NCBI GenBank assembly: GCA_030648035.1 | Contig: JAUSII010000097.1 | Coordinates: 1-32,220, forward strand | Length of the DNA stretch: 32,220 bases | Direction: 5' to 3' | Origin: Deltaproteobacteria bacterium | GTDB taxonomy: Bacteria > UBA10199 > SPLOWO2-01-44-7 | In this document: one piece after another, positions 16,147 to 24,561 of the stretch | Layout: every line of letters starts with the position of its first letter | How positions within the stretch are numbered: the first letter of the stretch is position 1 | The notes under the pieces: generated by a model | Told to the model about the DNA's origin: nothing | Database searches by the model: none | Seen by the model: the letters and a program-made list of their open reading frames with translations, nothing else | Program-made: the position numbers and the translations under genes

Positions 16147-18609
16147 ATGGTTAAATCTGCAGAACTGATTCCGATTAATATCGAAGACGAGATGAAGGGT
16201 TCCTATCTTGATTACGCCATGAGCGTGATCATCGGCCGGGCCCTTCCCGACATTCGCGACGGCTTGAAGCCGGCGCATCGTCGCATCCTCTACGCCATGT
16301 TTCGCGAGGGGCTTCTCTCCAGCAAGCGCTATTCCAAGTGCGCCGGTGTGGTGGGCGAAGTCTTGAAAAAATATCATCCCCACGGCGATGCCGCCGTCTA
16401 TGACACCCTGGTGCGCATGGCACAAAGCTGGAACATGCGCTACACCCTGATCGACGGACAAGGCAATTTTGGCAGTGTGGACGGAGATTCTGCAGCTGCA
16501 TATCGGTATACCGAGGCGCGTCTCACCAAGATTGCCGAGGAGATGTTGGAAGAGATCGACAAAGAGACCGTCGATTTTGTCGCCAACTTTGATGGCTCCA
16601 CGGTGGAGCCGGTTGTTTTGCCCTCCAAAATCCCGAATCTTTTGCTGAACGGTTCCGAAGGGATTGCGGTCGGCATGGCCACCAAAATTCCGCCGCACAA
16701 TTTGAAAGAATTGATCGGTGGGTTGATCGCGCTGGTCGATAATCCAAAAATAACCATCCCTGAACTGATGAAATTTATCCCCGGTCCCGATTTTCCGACC
16801 GGCGCTTTCATTTGCGGCACCGAAGGGATCAAAAACGCCTACACCACCGGCCGTGGCAAAATTGTCAGCCGGGCCAGAGCCATGATCGAACCGATCGCCA
16901 AGGGAGACCGCGAGGCGATTATTGTGACCGAGATTCCGTTTCAGGTGAACAAATCTCGCTTGATCGAGCGGATGGCCGAGCTGGTTTCCGACGGCAAGCT
17001 GGAGGGGATTTCCGATATTCGCGACGAATCGGACCGCGACGGCATGCGCATTGTGATCGAGCTCAAGCGGGCGACTGTTGCCGGCATTGTTCTGAACCAT
17101 CTTTTCAAACATACGCAGATGGAAGATTCGTTCGGCGTGATTCTGCTGGCTATCGTCAATAAACAACCGCGCATCGTGAATCTCAAAGAGGCCCTGCAAC
17201 TTTTCATCGACCATCGCAAAGAGGTTGTCATCCGCAGAACCGCTTATGAATTGAGAAGGGCCGAAGAGCGGGCCCATATTCTGGAAGCCTTGAAAATCGC
17301 CCTCGACAATATCGACGAGGTGATTGCCCTCATCAAAAAATCAAAAGAACCACAGGCGGCCAAAGAGGCACTGCGTCTCAAGTTCAAGTTCACCGATATT
17401 CAGGCGCAGGCGATTCTGGAAATGCGACTGCAACGTTTGACGGGGCTTGAGCGCGCCAAGATCATTGCGGAATATGAAGAGCTCCAGAAGATGATCAAAG
17501 AATTTAAAGCCATTCTGGCGGATGAGCGCCGCGTGATGAAAATCATCACTGATGAGCTCAAAGAAATCAAAGAAAAATATGGCGATGCGCGCCGCACCGA
17601 AATTCAGGGAAGTGCTGAAGAGATTAATGAAGACGATCTCATTCAGGAAGAAGAGATGGTGGTGACCATCAGCCATGGCGGCTATATCAAGCGCAATGCG
17701 GTGAGCCTCTATCGGGCGCAACGCCGCGGTGGACGCGGTAAAACGGGCATGACCACGCGCGAAGAAGATTTTGTCGCCGATCTGTTTGTCGCCTCCACAA
17801 AAAGTTATCTTCTCGTTTTCAGCACAAAGGGCAAAGTCTACTGGCTCAAAATTCACGAGATTCCGCAGGCGGGCCGCGCCACCAAAGGCAAGGCGATCAA
17901 TAATCTGGTGATGATGCAGGGGGATGAAAAAGTGGCCGCAGTTCTGCCGGTGAAAGAATTCAGCGAAGGACAATTTGTGGTGATCGTGACCCGGCAGGGG
18001 ACGATCAAAAAAACAGATCTCACCTCTTTTGGAAACCCGCGTGCGAGCGGCATCATCGCCATCGGTCTGGATGATGGAGACGAAGTGGTGCAGGCCAATC
18101 TGACCAACAGCAAACAGGAAATTGTTCTCTCGACGAAAAACGGCAAGGCGATTCGGTTTAATGAAGACGATGTTCGCGGCATGGGTCGGCAGGCCGGTGG
18201 TGTGCGAGGCATAAACCTTGGCAAGGGAGACAGTGTCGTCAGTATGGAGGTGTTGAGCGGAGAAACCGCCGCCCTTCTCACCGTCACCGAAAAAGGCTAC
18301 GGCAAACGGACCGAGGTGAAAGAGTATCGCATTCAGACGCGTGGCGGGACCGGCATCTTCACCTGCAAGATCACGGAAAAAAACGGGCCCGTTGTGGGCG
18401 TGATGCAGGTGATGGAGAGCGACGACATCATGTTGGTCGGCGACAAGGGAAAAATTATCCGGACAAAAGTTTCAGGAATTTCAATTCAAGGGAGAGCCAC
18501 ACAGGGTGTGAGGCTCATTAATCTGGAGCCAGGTGAGAAGCTGATGTCGGTGGCGAAGCTGGCGGAAAAAGAAGAAGAGAGTGAAAACCAAGGAGAAGAC
18601 AATGGCTAA
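16147..18609 (+). CDS. gyrA: DNA gyrase subunit A
   Basis: GyrA cuts and rejoins DNA during ATP-driven negative supercoiling with GyrB. The 820-residue product has the winged-helix domain with catalytic Y121 (AAYRYTEARL), the tower and coiled-coil dimer region, and a C-terminal beta-pinwheel. The GyrA box QRRGGRG at 525-531 marks it as gyrase rather than topoisomerase IV. ATG 16147 (MVKSAELIPINIEDE) aligns with other GyrA starts. An in-frame extension to 16048 would pass through the promoter. No Shine-Dalgarno precedes it, and the predicted leader is about 7 bases. The residue equivalent to E. coli Ser83 is Ala82. The last 8 bases overlap ndk. Confidence 0.97.
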   Translation: MVKSAELIPINIEDEMKGSYLDYAMSVIIGRALPDIRDGLKPAHRRILYAMFREGLLSSKRYSKCAGVVGEVLKKYHPHGDAAVYDTLVRMAQSWNMRYTLIDGQGNFGSVDGDSAAAYRYTEARLTKIAEEMLEEIDKETVDFVANFDGSTVEPVVLPSKIPNLLLNGSEGIAVGMATKIPPHNLKELIGGLIALVDNPKITIPELMKFIPGPDFPTGAFICGTEGIKNAYTTGRGKIVSRARAMIEPIAKGDREAIIVTEIPFQVNKSRLIERMAELVSDGKLEGISDIRDESDRDGMRIVIELKRATVAGIVLNHLFKHTQMEDSFGVILLAIVNKQPRIVNLKEALQLFIDHRKEVVIRRTAYELRRAEERAHILEALKIALDNIDEVIALIKKSKEPQAAKEALRLKFKFTDIQAQAILEMRLQRLTGLERAKIIAEYEELQKMIKEFKAILADERRVMKIITDELKEIKEKYGDARRTEIQGSAEEINEDDLIQEEEMVVTISHGGYIKRNAVSLYRAQRRGGRGKTGMTTREEDFVADLFVASTKSYLLVFSTKGKVYWLKIHEIPQAGRATKGKAINNLVMMQGDEKVAAVLPVKEFSEGQFVVIVTRQGTIKKTDLTSFGNPRASGIIAIGLDDGDEVVQANLTNSKQEIVLSTKNGKAIRFNEDDVRGMGRQAGGVRGINLGKGDSVVSMEVLSGETAALLTVTEKGYGKRTEVKEYRIQTRGGTGIFTCKITEKNGPVVGVMQVMESDDIMLVGDKGKIIRTKVSGISIQGRATQGVRLINLEPGEKLMSVAKLAEKEEESENQGEDNG

Positions 18610-19036
18610 CGAAAAAACACTGGCGATCATCAAGCCAGACGCCCTTGAAAAAGGGATCATTGGTGAAATCTGCAAACGTATAGAAGAAGGCGGCATGAAA
18701 ATTGTCGGCATGAAAATGTTGCAGATGACGCCCAAAAAAGCGGAAGGGTTCTACGCCGTTCATCAGAGCAAACCGTTTTTTGCGGGTCTGGTCAAATTCA
18801 TGTCGAGCGGCCCCACGGTCGTGATGTGTCTTGAAGGCGAGAACGCCATCAAACGCTGGCGCGATATGATGGGCGCCACCGATCCTGAAAAGGCGGCTGA
18901 AGGGACAATCCGCAAAGATTTTGGTTCCTCCATCGAGCGCAACGTCACTCACGGAAGCGACGCCTCCGACACCGCCAAACTCGAAATCGTCTACTTTTTC
19001 GAATCGGGCGAGTTGGTGAATTACGAGTGGATTTAA
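18602..19036 (+). CDS. ndk: Nucleoside diphosphate kinase
   Basis: Ndk balances nucleoside triphosphates by a ping-pong phosphohistidine mechanism. The 144-residue product starts MANEKTLAIIKPDA, with the ATP-site lysine in IIKPDA and catalytic H117 in ERNVTHGSDA. AAGGAG precedes ATG 18602 inside the gyrA end, with an 8-base gene overlap, so it is translated from the gyrA transcript. The stop overlaps the next start as TAATG. Confidence 0.97.
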   Translation: MANEKTLAIIKPDALEKGIIGEICKRIEEGGMKIVGMKMLQMTPKKAEGFYAVHQSKPFFAGLVKFMSSGPTVVMCLEGENAIKRWRDMMGATDPEKAAEGTIRKDFGSSIERNVTHGSDASDTAKLEIVYFFESGELVNYEWI

Positions 19037-20010
19037 TGAAAAAAATAATCTGCGTGCTGGGCCTGTTTTTAATTTCGATGCCCGCATGGGCTGGTCTCAA
19101 AAAAGTGATCGCCATTGGCGTGGTCAATGCGAGCATGCTTTCTTTCCAGGGTGGAAATCCGGGCAATTTAAATTCCTTGTTGCAAGACCAGATCAAAAAA
19201 CAGATTGATGCCAGCGGTCGCTATGTCGGTGTGATTGTTGAAGAGGATCAGGGGCTCACTGAAGAAGATCAAATCTGTTTGGATAAATTGCAAGCCAGAA
19301 TGGGAGAAGGCCAGACTCTTTCACAACAAGAAATGATGCAGTATTCCACCTTAATCACAAAACAGATGGGGCCGATGATGCAACAATATGCTCCTCCCAA
19401 AAATGTGGCGGCCCAGGCGCTGATGACTTTTTCTGCCAGCACGGGCGAGAGCTCCATGGATACGGGAAGCGTTGCCAGCACCATCGGTAGCGTGGTCAAT
19501 ATTCCTTACGGCATCGGCGATATGTCGTCACAATCGCATAAGCTGACGCTCACTTGCGTTCTGCACGACCCCACCACGGGACAGGTGATCGATCAAAAGA
19601 AAGTCGATTCCACCAAAACAAAATTTAATCGATTGGGCGGCATGTCGACCTTTTCTGGAACCAATCAGGAAGAGGTCTACGACAAACTCTTCAGCAAAGG
19701 GGTTGGAAAATGCGTGGAATGGATCGATAAAAAAATGGAGAGCCAACTGTGGGAAGGGAAAATTTTTAAAGTGCAGGGAGATAAAATTCTGCTCAACGCC
19801 GGTTCCAATGCAGGCGTTCAGCCTGGAATGAAATTCAATCTGTTTGGTCGTTATTCAGTGACTGGTGGTGGCATTCATTTTGGAAATGAAGAGGAAAATA
19901 TTGGAACAGTCGAGGCCGTTACCGTGAAAGAGGGTTATTCGGTGTTGCGGCCCATCGGCATTAAAACCATTTCAGTCGGAACTATTGTGAGACCGGTGGA
20001 TCGTATTTGA
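19036..20010 (+). CDS. Secreted CsgG-like protein with FlgT-type C-terminal domain
   Basis: This is a 324-residue exported protein. Residues 1-19 form a Sec signal peptide ending AWA, with no lipobox cysteine. The N-terminal part (LKKVIAIGVVNAS, then DQIKKQIDASGRYVGVIVEED) resembles the CsgG nucleotide-like fold of outer-membrane secretion and assembly proteins. SHKLTLTCVLHDPTTGQVID fits the second half of that fold. The C-terminal part (KIFKVQGDKILLNAGSNAGVQPGMKFNLFG) resembles the beta-barrel of FlgT. It is coupled to ndk through a TAATG overlap, a strange partner. The end overlaps the convergent gene by 29 bases. Without the lipid anchor it is probably a soluble periplasmic protein. Confidence 0.72.
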   Translation: MKKIICVLGLFLISMPAWAGLKKVIAIGVVNASMLSFQGGNPGNLNSLLQDQIKKQIDASGRYVGVIVEEDQGLTEEDQICLDKLQARMGEGQTLSQQEMMQYSTLITKQMGPMMQQYAPPKNVAAQALMTFSASTGESSMDTGSVASTIGSVVNIPYGIGDMSSQSHKLTLTCVLHDPTTGQVIDQKKVDSTKTKFNRLGGMSTFSGTNQEEVYDKLFSKGVGKCVEWIDKKMESQLWEGKIFKVQGDKILLNAGSNAGVQPGMKFNLFGRYSVTGGGIHFGNEEENIGTVEAVTVKEGYSVLRPIGIKTISVGTIVRPVDRI

Positions 20011-21013
20011 TGGTTTTTTTGACCTTCATCGGCTTGTCGTCGCCGGGCACCGGTTTTATTTTTTTCAGTTTTTCCTGCGCTGGCAAGTCGCCCATTTTTT
20101 CGTCATACAAATCAAACCAGGGATAGCTGTAGAGTTCATAATCTTTCTCTGTGATGGGAGAGTCAGGCGGTTTTTGTCCCGTGATTTTTTCAAACTGCTG
20201 GCTGTTGACAATGTGGACGCTGATGGTGCCGAATTTATTCGGGTCCCAGGTGTCACAACCATGCGGGTCGGGATAAATTTTCTGCCGCATCGTGCCGCCG
20301 GCACCGAGCCCCATCTCTGCCCCCTCTGATTTTTCAGAGAGAGTGGAGGCCATCCCGCCAAATCCCAAACCCGCTTTGCGATTTTCTTTTTTGGGGGATG
20401 GTTTTTTAAAAATACCTTTCTTGGGATTATAGACGGCGATCTGCAGGCCGCCGAATGTCTCTTTGCCGGTCAGTTGCCCTTCCACCGTCAAATTTTTTCC
20501 GAGTGGCACAGCCACGAATTGGCGGATGAAATCTTTGCCCGCCTTGATGCCGTCGATCCATTGTTGTGGCACGGGAGCCACCAGGTAGTCTTGCAACTTG
20601 CCCACTTTAAGGTCGGGCGTCCATGCCTCGCCCGTCAGCACGTTAATTTTGCCGATGCCGATTTTCACCGCGCGCGGGCGCCAAACTTCGTTTTCAAAAG
20701 AGATCCACATGGCCTCGCGCTGATACATCGGAATAAATACGCCACCTTCTTCCACCCATGCTTTGGGAAGTTTTTTGGCATAATCGCTCACACGATAGAT
20801 CGGCAAACTTCCCAAGCCAGGCGGCAATGGATATTGTTTGCCGTCGTTTGGAATGCGGAGCGTTCTCTGAAAGTTGATGACGAAATTGTCAAAGACGAGA
20901 TTGTTGTTTTGAATTTCAAATTTCACCGTGCCGGTGCCGAGAGGTTTGGAAAAGGCGGACGGTGTCATTGCCATCACCAGTGTCATTGCGAGCGTAGCGA
21001 AGGATGTCTTCAT
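19982..21013 (-). CDS. Secreted protein of unknown function, repeat-derived signal peptide
   Basis: The 343-residue product begins MKTSFATLAMTLVMAMTPSAFS, a functional-looking signal peptide. The mature protein has a conserved-looking core (PIYRVSDYAKKLPKAW, FIPMYQREAMWISFENEVWRPRAVKIGIGKINVLTGEAW, DFIRQFVAVPLGKNLTVEGQLTGKETFGGLQI, PHGCDTWD). I associate this core with uncharacterised proteins present in bacteria and some eukaryotic microbes, but I cannot name a family. The C-terminus is Lys/Pro-rich. The start and signal peptide coincide with a repeat (20981-21005). The start overlaps the end of the P5C dehydrogenase gene (ATGA), so the two are coupled. Confidence 0.78.
   Translation of the reverse strand: MKTSFATLAMTLVMAMTPSAFSKPLGTGTVKFEIQNNNLVFDNFVINFQRTLRIPNDGKQYPLPPGLGSLPIYRVSDYAKKLPKAWVEEGGVFIPMYQREAMWISFENEVWRPRAVKIGIGKINVLTGEAWTPDLKVGKLQDYLVAPVPQQWIDGIKAGKDFIRQFVAVPLGKNLTVEGQLTGKETFGGLQIAVYNPKKGIFKKPSPKKENRKAGLGFGGMASTLSEKSEGAEMGLGAGGTMRQKIYPDPHGCDTWDPNKFGTISVHIVNSQQFEKITGQKPPDSPITEKDYELYSYPWFDLYDEKMGDLPAQEKLKKIKPVPGDDKPMKVKKTIKYDPPVSQ
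20981..21005. repeat. Repeat half element inside a signal peptide
   Basis: The 25 bases begin TGTCATTGCGAGCGTAGCG, identical to the start of the 14867 element, and continue AAGGAT as in the 11880 element. It is therefore a hybrid of the two types. On the minus strand it encodes SFATLAMT of the secreted protein. A second GTGTCATTGC copy lies 18 bases away (20962-20971) and encodes AMT again. Confidence 0.75.
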
Positions 21014-22560
21014 AATTTCTCCGAAATCGTCTGCCAGTGGATGAAGCGCAACAGATGGCTCCAGTGTCCCGCTTTGTCATCGGTGCCGGAACCATACCAC
21101 CCGCCAAAAGGCTCTGCGCCGACGAATGCGCCCGTGCACTTGCGGTTGAGATACATGTTGCCGGCGCTGAATTCGGCCGCGCGTTTTTTGAGTTCCGGTT
21201 TTGTGGTGAAGAGGGCGCCAGTCAATGCATAGGGTGTACTGTTGGCGATCTGCACCATCTCGTCGAAATTTTTCGCCTTGTAAATTCCAAAGACCGGCCC
21301 AAAAATTTCCATCCCCGCTTCTTCCTGTGATGGTTTTAATCCCTCATGCAAACTCGGCAAAATACCGAAACCGGGAAAATCTTCATCCGCCTTGCCGCCC
21401 AATAAAAATGTGGCCCCCGCTTTTTGCACGGCGGCGCATTGATCGAGAATGGTTTTGAACGCTTGGCGGTCGATCACGCCGCCCAAAACGGCGCTGGGGT
21501 CGGTGACATTCTGGAGTCTGATATTTTTCAATCGTTCGACAACTGCCTGCTTCACCTTGTCATAAATATCTTCCTTCACAATCAATCGCGACAGAGCCGA
21601 ACATTTTTGTCCTTGAAAGCCCAAAGCGGAGGCTTGCACGGCATCGACCAGCACATGGAGGTCTTCAAAATCGTGAACGGCGATGAAATCGCATCCGCCC
21701 ATTTCGGCCACGACCCGTTTGATCCATTTGACGCTTGTTTCCGCCGCGGCCTTGTTTATTTCCCAACCGGCTTTCCGGCTTCCGGTGAAGGTGATGAGGG
21801 CGATGTCGGGATGTTTCACCAGCAGTTCACCCACTTTGTTGGAGCCGGGCCCATCGAGCACGAGTTCAATCGGAGCTCCGGCTTCCTGAATCAGCTTTGT
21901 CATGAAGATGCCGCTGGCCGGGCCTCTGGGAGAGGGCTTCACGATCACGACATTTCCCATTACTGTCGGTGCCGCCCACATGCCGGCGAAGATGGCGAAG
22001 GGAAAGTTGAATGGCGGAAGGCTCAAACCGATGCCGATCGGTTTCGGGTGCATGCGCGTGGCGTGGGCGGGCAGGGAAGTTATTCCCAAAAATTCGGGGT
22101 CGTGAATCAGTTCACAGGCAGAGGCATAATATTCGAGAAAGTCGACTCCCTCGGCCCAGTCGGCATAGGCCTCCACCGCGGTTTTCCCCGATTCCAGCAT
22201 GAGTAGGCCCATGATGATCCATTTGTGTTCCTGCGTTTTTTTTGAAATCTTTCGCATCAGGTCGGCGCGTTCCTGGTGAGGCCTGTTTCCCCACGCGGGT
22301 TGAATTTTTTTTGCACGTTCCATGGCCTCCAGCGCTTGAGATTCGCTGGTGATGGGGAAGGGACCAAACTTTTCATTTTTATCGTTTGGATTGATGGTGG
22401 TGAAAGTTCCGGCCGATTGTTGCTGTGGTGGCGTTTTTAAAATTTTTCGGGCTTCATCGATGCCATTCAAAAGCCATTTTCTTTTTTCATCATTTTCCCA
22501 CGGATTGAGAAGGGGCTCATTTTTGAAACCGCTCAAATATCTGGAAGTCATATCCATCAT
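21010..22560 (-). CDS. L-glutamate gamma-semialdehyde (P5C) dehydrogenase
   Basis: This aldehyde dehydrogenase oxidises glutamate semialdehyde to glutamate in proline catabolism. The 516-residue product has the ALDH landmarks: oxyanion Asn185 in PPFNFPFA, Lys208 in IVKPSP, FTGSRKAGWEI, general-base Glu286 in AEMGGCDF and nucleophile Cys320 in GFQGQKCSALSR. The specificity is judged from overall resemblance to RocA/PutA-type enzymes. At the usual AEMGGK position Lys is replaced by Cys290. Proline dehydrogenase is not in the window. ATG 22560, 22557 and 22551 are all possible starts; no strong ribosome-binding site is seen. The end is coupled to the secreted unknown downstream. Confidence 0.88.
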   Translation of the reverse strand: MMDMTSRYLSGFKNEPLLNPWENDEKRKWLLNGIDEARKILKTPPQQQSAGTFTTINPNDKNEKFGPFPITSESQALEAMERAKKIQPAWGNRPHQERADLMRKISKKTQEHKWIIMGLLMLESGKTAVEAYADWAEGVDFLEYYASACELIHDPEFLGITSLPAHATRMHPKPIGIGLSLPPFNFPFAIFAGMWAAPTVMGNVVIVKPSPRGPASGIFMTKLIQEAGAPIELVLDGPGSNKVGELLVKHPDIALITFTGSRKAGWEINKAAAETSVKWIKRVVAEMGGCDFIAVHDFEDLHVLVDAVQASALGFQGQKCSALSRLIVKEDIYDKVKQAVVERLKNIRLQNVTDPSAVLGGVIDRQAFKTILDQCAAVQKAGATFLLGGKADEDFPGFGILPSLHEGLKPSQEEAGMEIFGPVFGIYKAKNFDEMVQIANSTPYALTGALFTTKPELKKRAAEFSAGNMYLNRKCTGAFVGAEPFGGWYGSGTDDKAGHWSHLLRFIHWQTISEKL

Positions 22561-22568
22561 GACTACAA

Positions 22569-22597
22569 TTGACGCATTTTCAAAACAAGTGTATTTT
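22569..22597 (+). promoter_or_regulatory. Putative sigma-70 promoter of the small membrane protein gene
   Basis: TTGACG (22569-22574), a 17-base spacer and TATTTT (22592-22597) precede the gene at 22629, leaving a leader of about 25 bases. Confidence 0.45.
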
Positions 22598-22628
22598 CGG
22601 CCCCTAACTTTTTTGAAAGGGGGAGATT

Positions 22629-23072
22629 ATGTTGGGAGGAAACGATTGCAAGTGCGATGTCAAAAACTGGCTCATCACCGGGTTGATCGTCGCGGTTTTG
22701 GCGCTTGGTCTCGATATGTTTTTTCATCATTATTGCATGATGAAAGTCTATGAGGCCAATATGTCTCTGTTCCGGCCGATGGAGCAGATGATGCAACTCA
22801 GGTGGTATGGCTACGCCGGTTATGTGGCGTTTGGTCTTCTGTTCACCTGCATTTATTCCAAGGGCTATGATGCGACCAAGGGTAAAGCGGGACAGGGGAT
22901 TCGTTATGGAATTCTGATGGGGCTTTTTTATTGGGGAGCCGGCCTCTTGATCGCCGTTCCCGTCATGCCGTGGTCCAAACAGCTGGTGATCGACTGGTTT
23001 GCCATTGGAGTGGCCGAGTTTGCCATTCTTGGTTTCATCGTCGGCATGCTGTATAAACCGAAGATGGGTTAG
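22629..23072 (+). CDS. Small integral membrane protein, function unknown
   Basis: This 147-residue protein has four predicted transmembrane segments (about 13-31, 59-77, 92-110 and 120-141), with short loops and no recognisable catalytic motif. The N-terminus MLGGNDCKCDVKNW has a CxC pair, and histidines (FFHHYCMMK) and methionines cluster after helix 1; metal contact is conceivable but unproven. AAAGGGGGAG lies just before the ATG. It is monocistronic with its own promoter, and its stop overlaps the convergent aldolase stop by 4 bases. I do not recognise the family. Confidence 0.8.
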   Translation: MLGGNDCKCDVKNWLITGLIVAVLALGLDMFFHHYCMMKVYEANMSLFRPMEQMMQLRWYGYAGYVAFGLLFTCIYSKGYDATKGKAGQGIRYGILMGLFYWGAGLLIAVPVMPWSKQLVIDWFAIGVAEFAILGFIVGMLYKPKMG

Positions 23073-24070
23073 ACGGTTTTGATCTTGTCTTTCCCGCCGT
23101 ATTTATCCCACCAGGCGCTGGCACCTTTATTAATAACGGTGTTCAGCGCCTGAATGTTTTGCACGCCACGGTCCGAGAGCCAGCTCTCCAGTGCCTTGAT
23201 GCCCGACTTGGCATAAATCGGGATACCCTCTTTCCATGTGGCCCGGCCGCAGAGCACGCCGTTCCATTTCACACCCGCTTCTGTGGCAAGCTCCAGACTT
23301 GCGCGAAATTCTTCGTCGCTGACGCCGGCGCTCAAATAAATAAAAGGTTTGGTCGTGGCAGTGGCAGAGTCCTGGTAGAAAGCGATCGCCTCTTTTTTCG
23401 TATAAGCATTGCCGATGAACTGCATGTTGATGGGGATTTCAATCTTCAACACATCGACATGATATTTGTCTTTTGAAAATTCCTGCATGCTCTTTTTGAC
23501 AATTTCAGGTTTGAGTTTGGCAAAGGTCAGATCTTTTCCTTCGCCGCCGTTTGCATCATAACCGACGAATTCCAGAAAATAGGGGATGTCCGCCTCGACG
23601 CAATCTTTGCCGATGGCCTCCACCCATTTGTGTTTGCGCTCGTTGATTTCCGGTTTTTCAAACGGGGTGTAATAGAGCAGAATTTTGACGGCATCGGCGC
23701 CGGCGGCTTTCAATTTTTTCGGATTCCACTCTTTGAGAAGAATCGGCATTCTTCCTGGCGAATCGTTTTCATAACCGGAAGATTCATAAGCCAGCAAAAG
23801 GCCTGTTCCGGGGGCGCGCTGTTTGGCGGCCTCCAGACCAAATTCGGGATCGAGCAGAATGGCAGTGGCGTGCGGTGTTAAAATTTTGCTGACGGCGGTT
23901 TTAAACTCGGTCATCATCGCATCGGTAATTTCGTTGGAGTCGACCCCTTTGGCTTTGGCAATCGATTTTTTCAAGGAACCCCGCTGATCCATGGCGGCCG
24001 CGGCGATCACCCCATTTTTGTTGGCCAGTTTTTGCAGATGCTCGAACTTTGCTTTTGTCATTGTAACCAT
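23069..24070 (-). CDS. LacD-type class I aldolase (tagatose/fructose 1,6-bisphosphate)
   Basis: LacD enzymes are metal-independent aldolases that split tagatose- or fructose-1,6-bisphosphate into two triose phosphates. The 333-residue product follows LacD throughout: AAAMDQRGSLKKSI, ILLDPEFGLEAA, LLLAYESSGYE, AGADAVKILLYY (K129), DIPYFLEFVGYD, the Schiff-base K209 in VDVLKIEIPINM, YLSAGVSDEEF and NGVLCGRATW. ATG 24070 has a perfect AAGGAGG; the in-frame extension to 24268 is not credible. No lactose or tagatose genes are nearby, so a role as the cell's fructose-bisphosphate aldolase is possible. It may be co-transcribed with the exported protein gene upstream. Confidence 0.9.
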   Translation of the reverse strand: MVTMTKAKFEHLQKLANKNGVIAAAAMDQRGSLKKSIAKAKGVDSNEITDAMMTEFKTAVSKILTPHATAILLDPEFGLEAAKQRAPGTGLLLAYESSGYENDSPGRMPILLKEWNPKKLKAAGADAVKILLYYTPFEKPEINERKHKWVEAIGKDCVEADIPYFLEFVGYDANGGEGKDLTFAKLKPEIVKKSMQEFSKDKYHVDVLKIEIPINMQFIGNAYTKKEAIAFYQDSATATTKPFIYLSAGVSDEEFRASLELATEAGVKWNGVLCGRATWKEGIPIYAKSGIKALESWLSDRGVQNIQALNTVINKGASAWWDKYGGKDKIKTV

Positions 24071-24140
24071 TTTTTGCCTCCTTGGTTTCATTGGGAATGC
24101 TTTAAAGTTCAGATTGGGCGGGGTGTCAACGAAAAATCTT

Positions 24141-24545
24141 TTACCGGAAATACTTCGCGGAAATTTTTTGCCAAATCTGTTGCAGCATTTCCAAAAAAGT
24201 GGGCCGCCATAAAACATCGATGGTTGCGGTATTATCGGGGGCCACAGAAAAAACAACCTTTCGGGCATGATTTTCCTTCATTTCTACCTTGCGGCTATAA
24301 ATGTGGTCTCCGGGGATTGCATCACCCAATAGGCCATTATCCATCATCTGCAGACGCGCCTTGACGGCTTGCTGATTTTTGTCGAGCAGATCAACTTCAA
24401 TCTGCCCTGGACATTCCCCCGGCAAACAATCGACCTGCATTGTCAAAAGGATGGTGGCGGAGTCTTCCGTCAAAATTGTTTTCGGCATGACTTGCAAAGG
24501 ATGAAACGTTGCGAGCGCCAATAATAATAAAGGGGCGAGAGTCAT
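24141..24545 (-). CDS. Small exported hypothetical protein
   Basis: This 134-residue product has a hydrophobic N-terminus (MTLAPLLLLALATF) that may be a signal peptide, although no sharp cleavage motif is visible. The body has a DNGLLGDAIPGDHIYSRKVEM segment. This resembles the G-D-xx-G-D-xx-Y turn of extracellular beta-sandwich domains in which a negative/positive balance of a quantity is described. A CLPGEC cysteine pair could form a disulphide. No Shine-Dalgarno is evident. It lies 70 bases upstream of the aldolase on the same strand. Function unknown. Confidence 0.62.
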   Translation of the reverse strand: MTLAPLLLLALATFHPLQVMPKTILTEDSATILLTMQVDCLPGECPGQIEVDLLDKNQQAVKARLQMMDNGLLGDAIPGDHIYSRKVEMKENHARKVVFSVAPDNTATIDVLWRPTFLEMLQQIWQKISAKYFR

Positions 24546-24561
24546 ATAGCGTTGGGTGTTG

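Noticed and set aside
15997-17277. 426-codon open frame opposite gyrA
   Set aside because: His/Asn/Gln-rich shadow translation of the gyrA coding strand with no start signal; GyrA itself is unmistakable.
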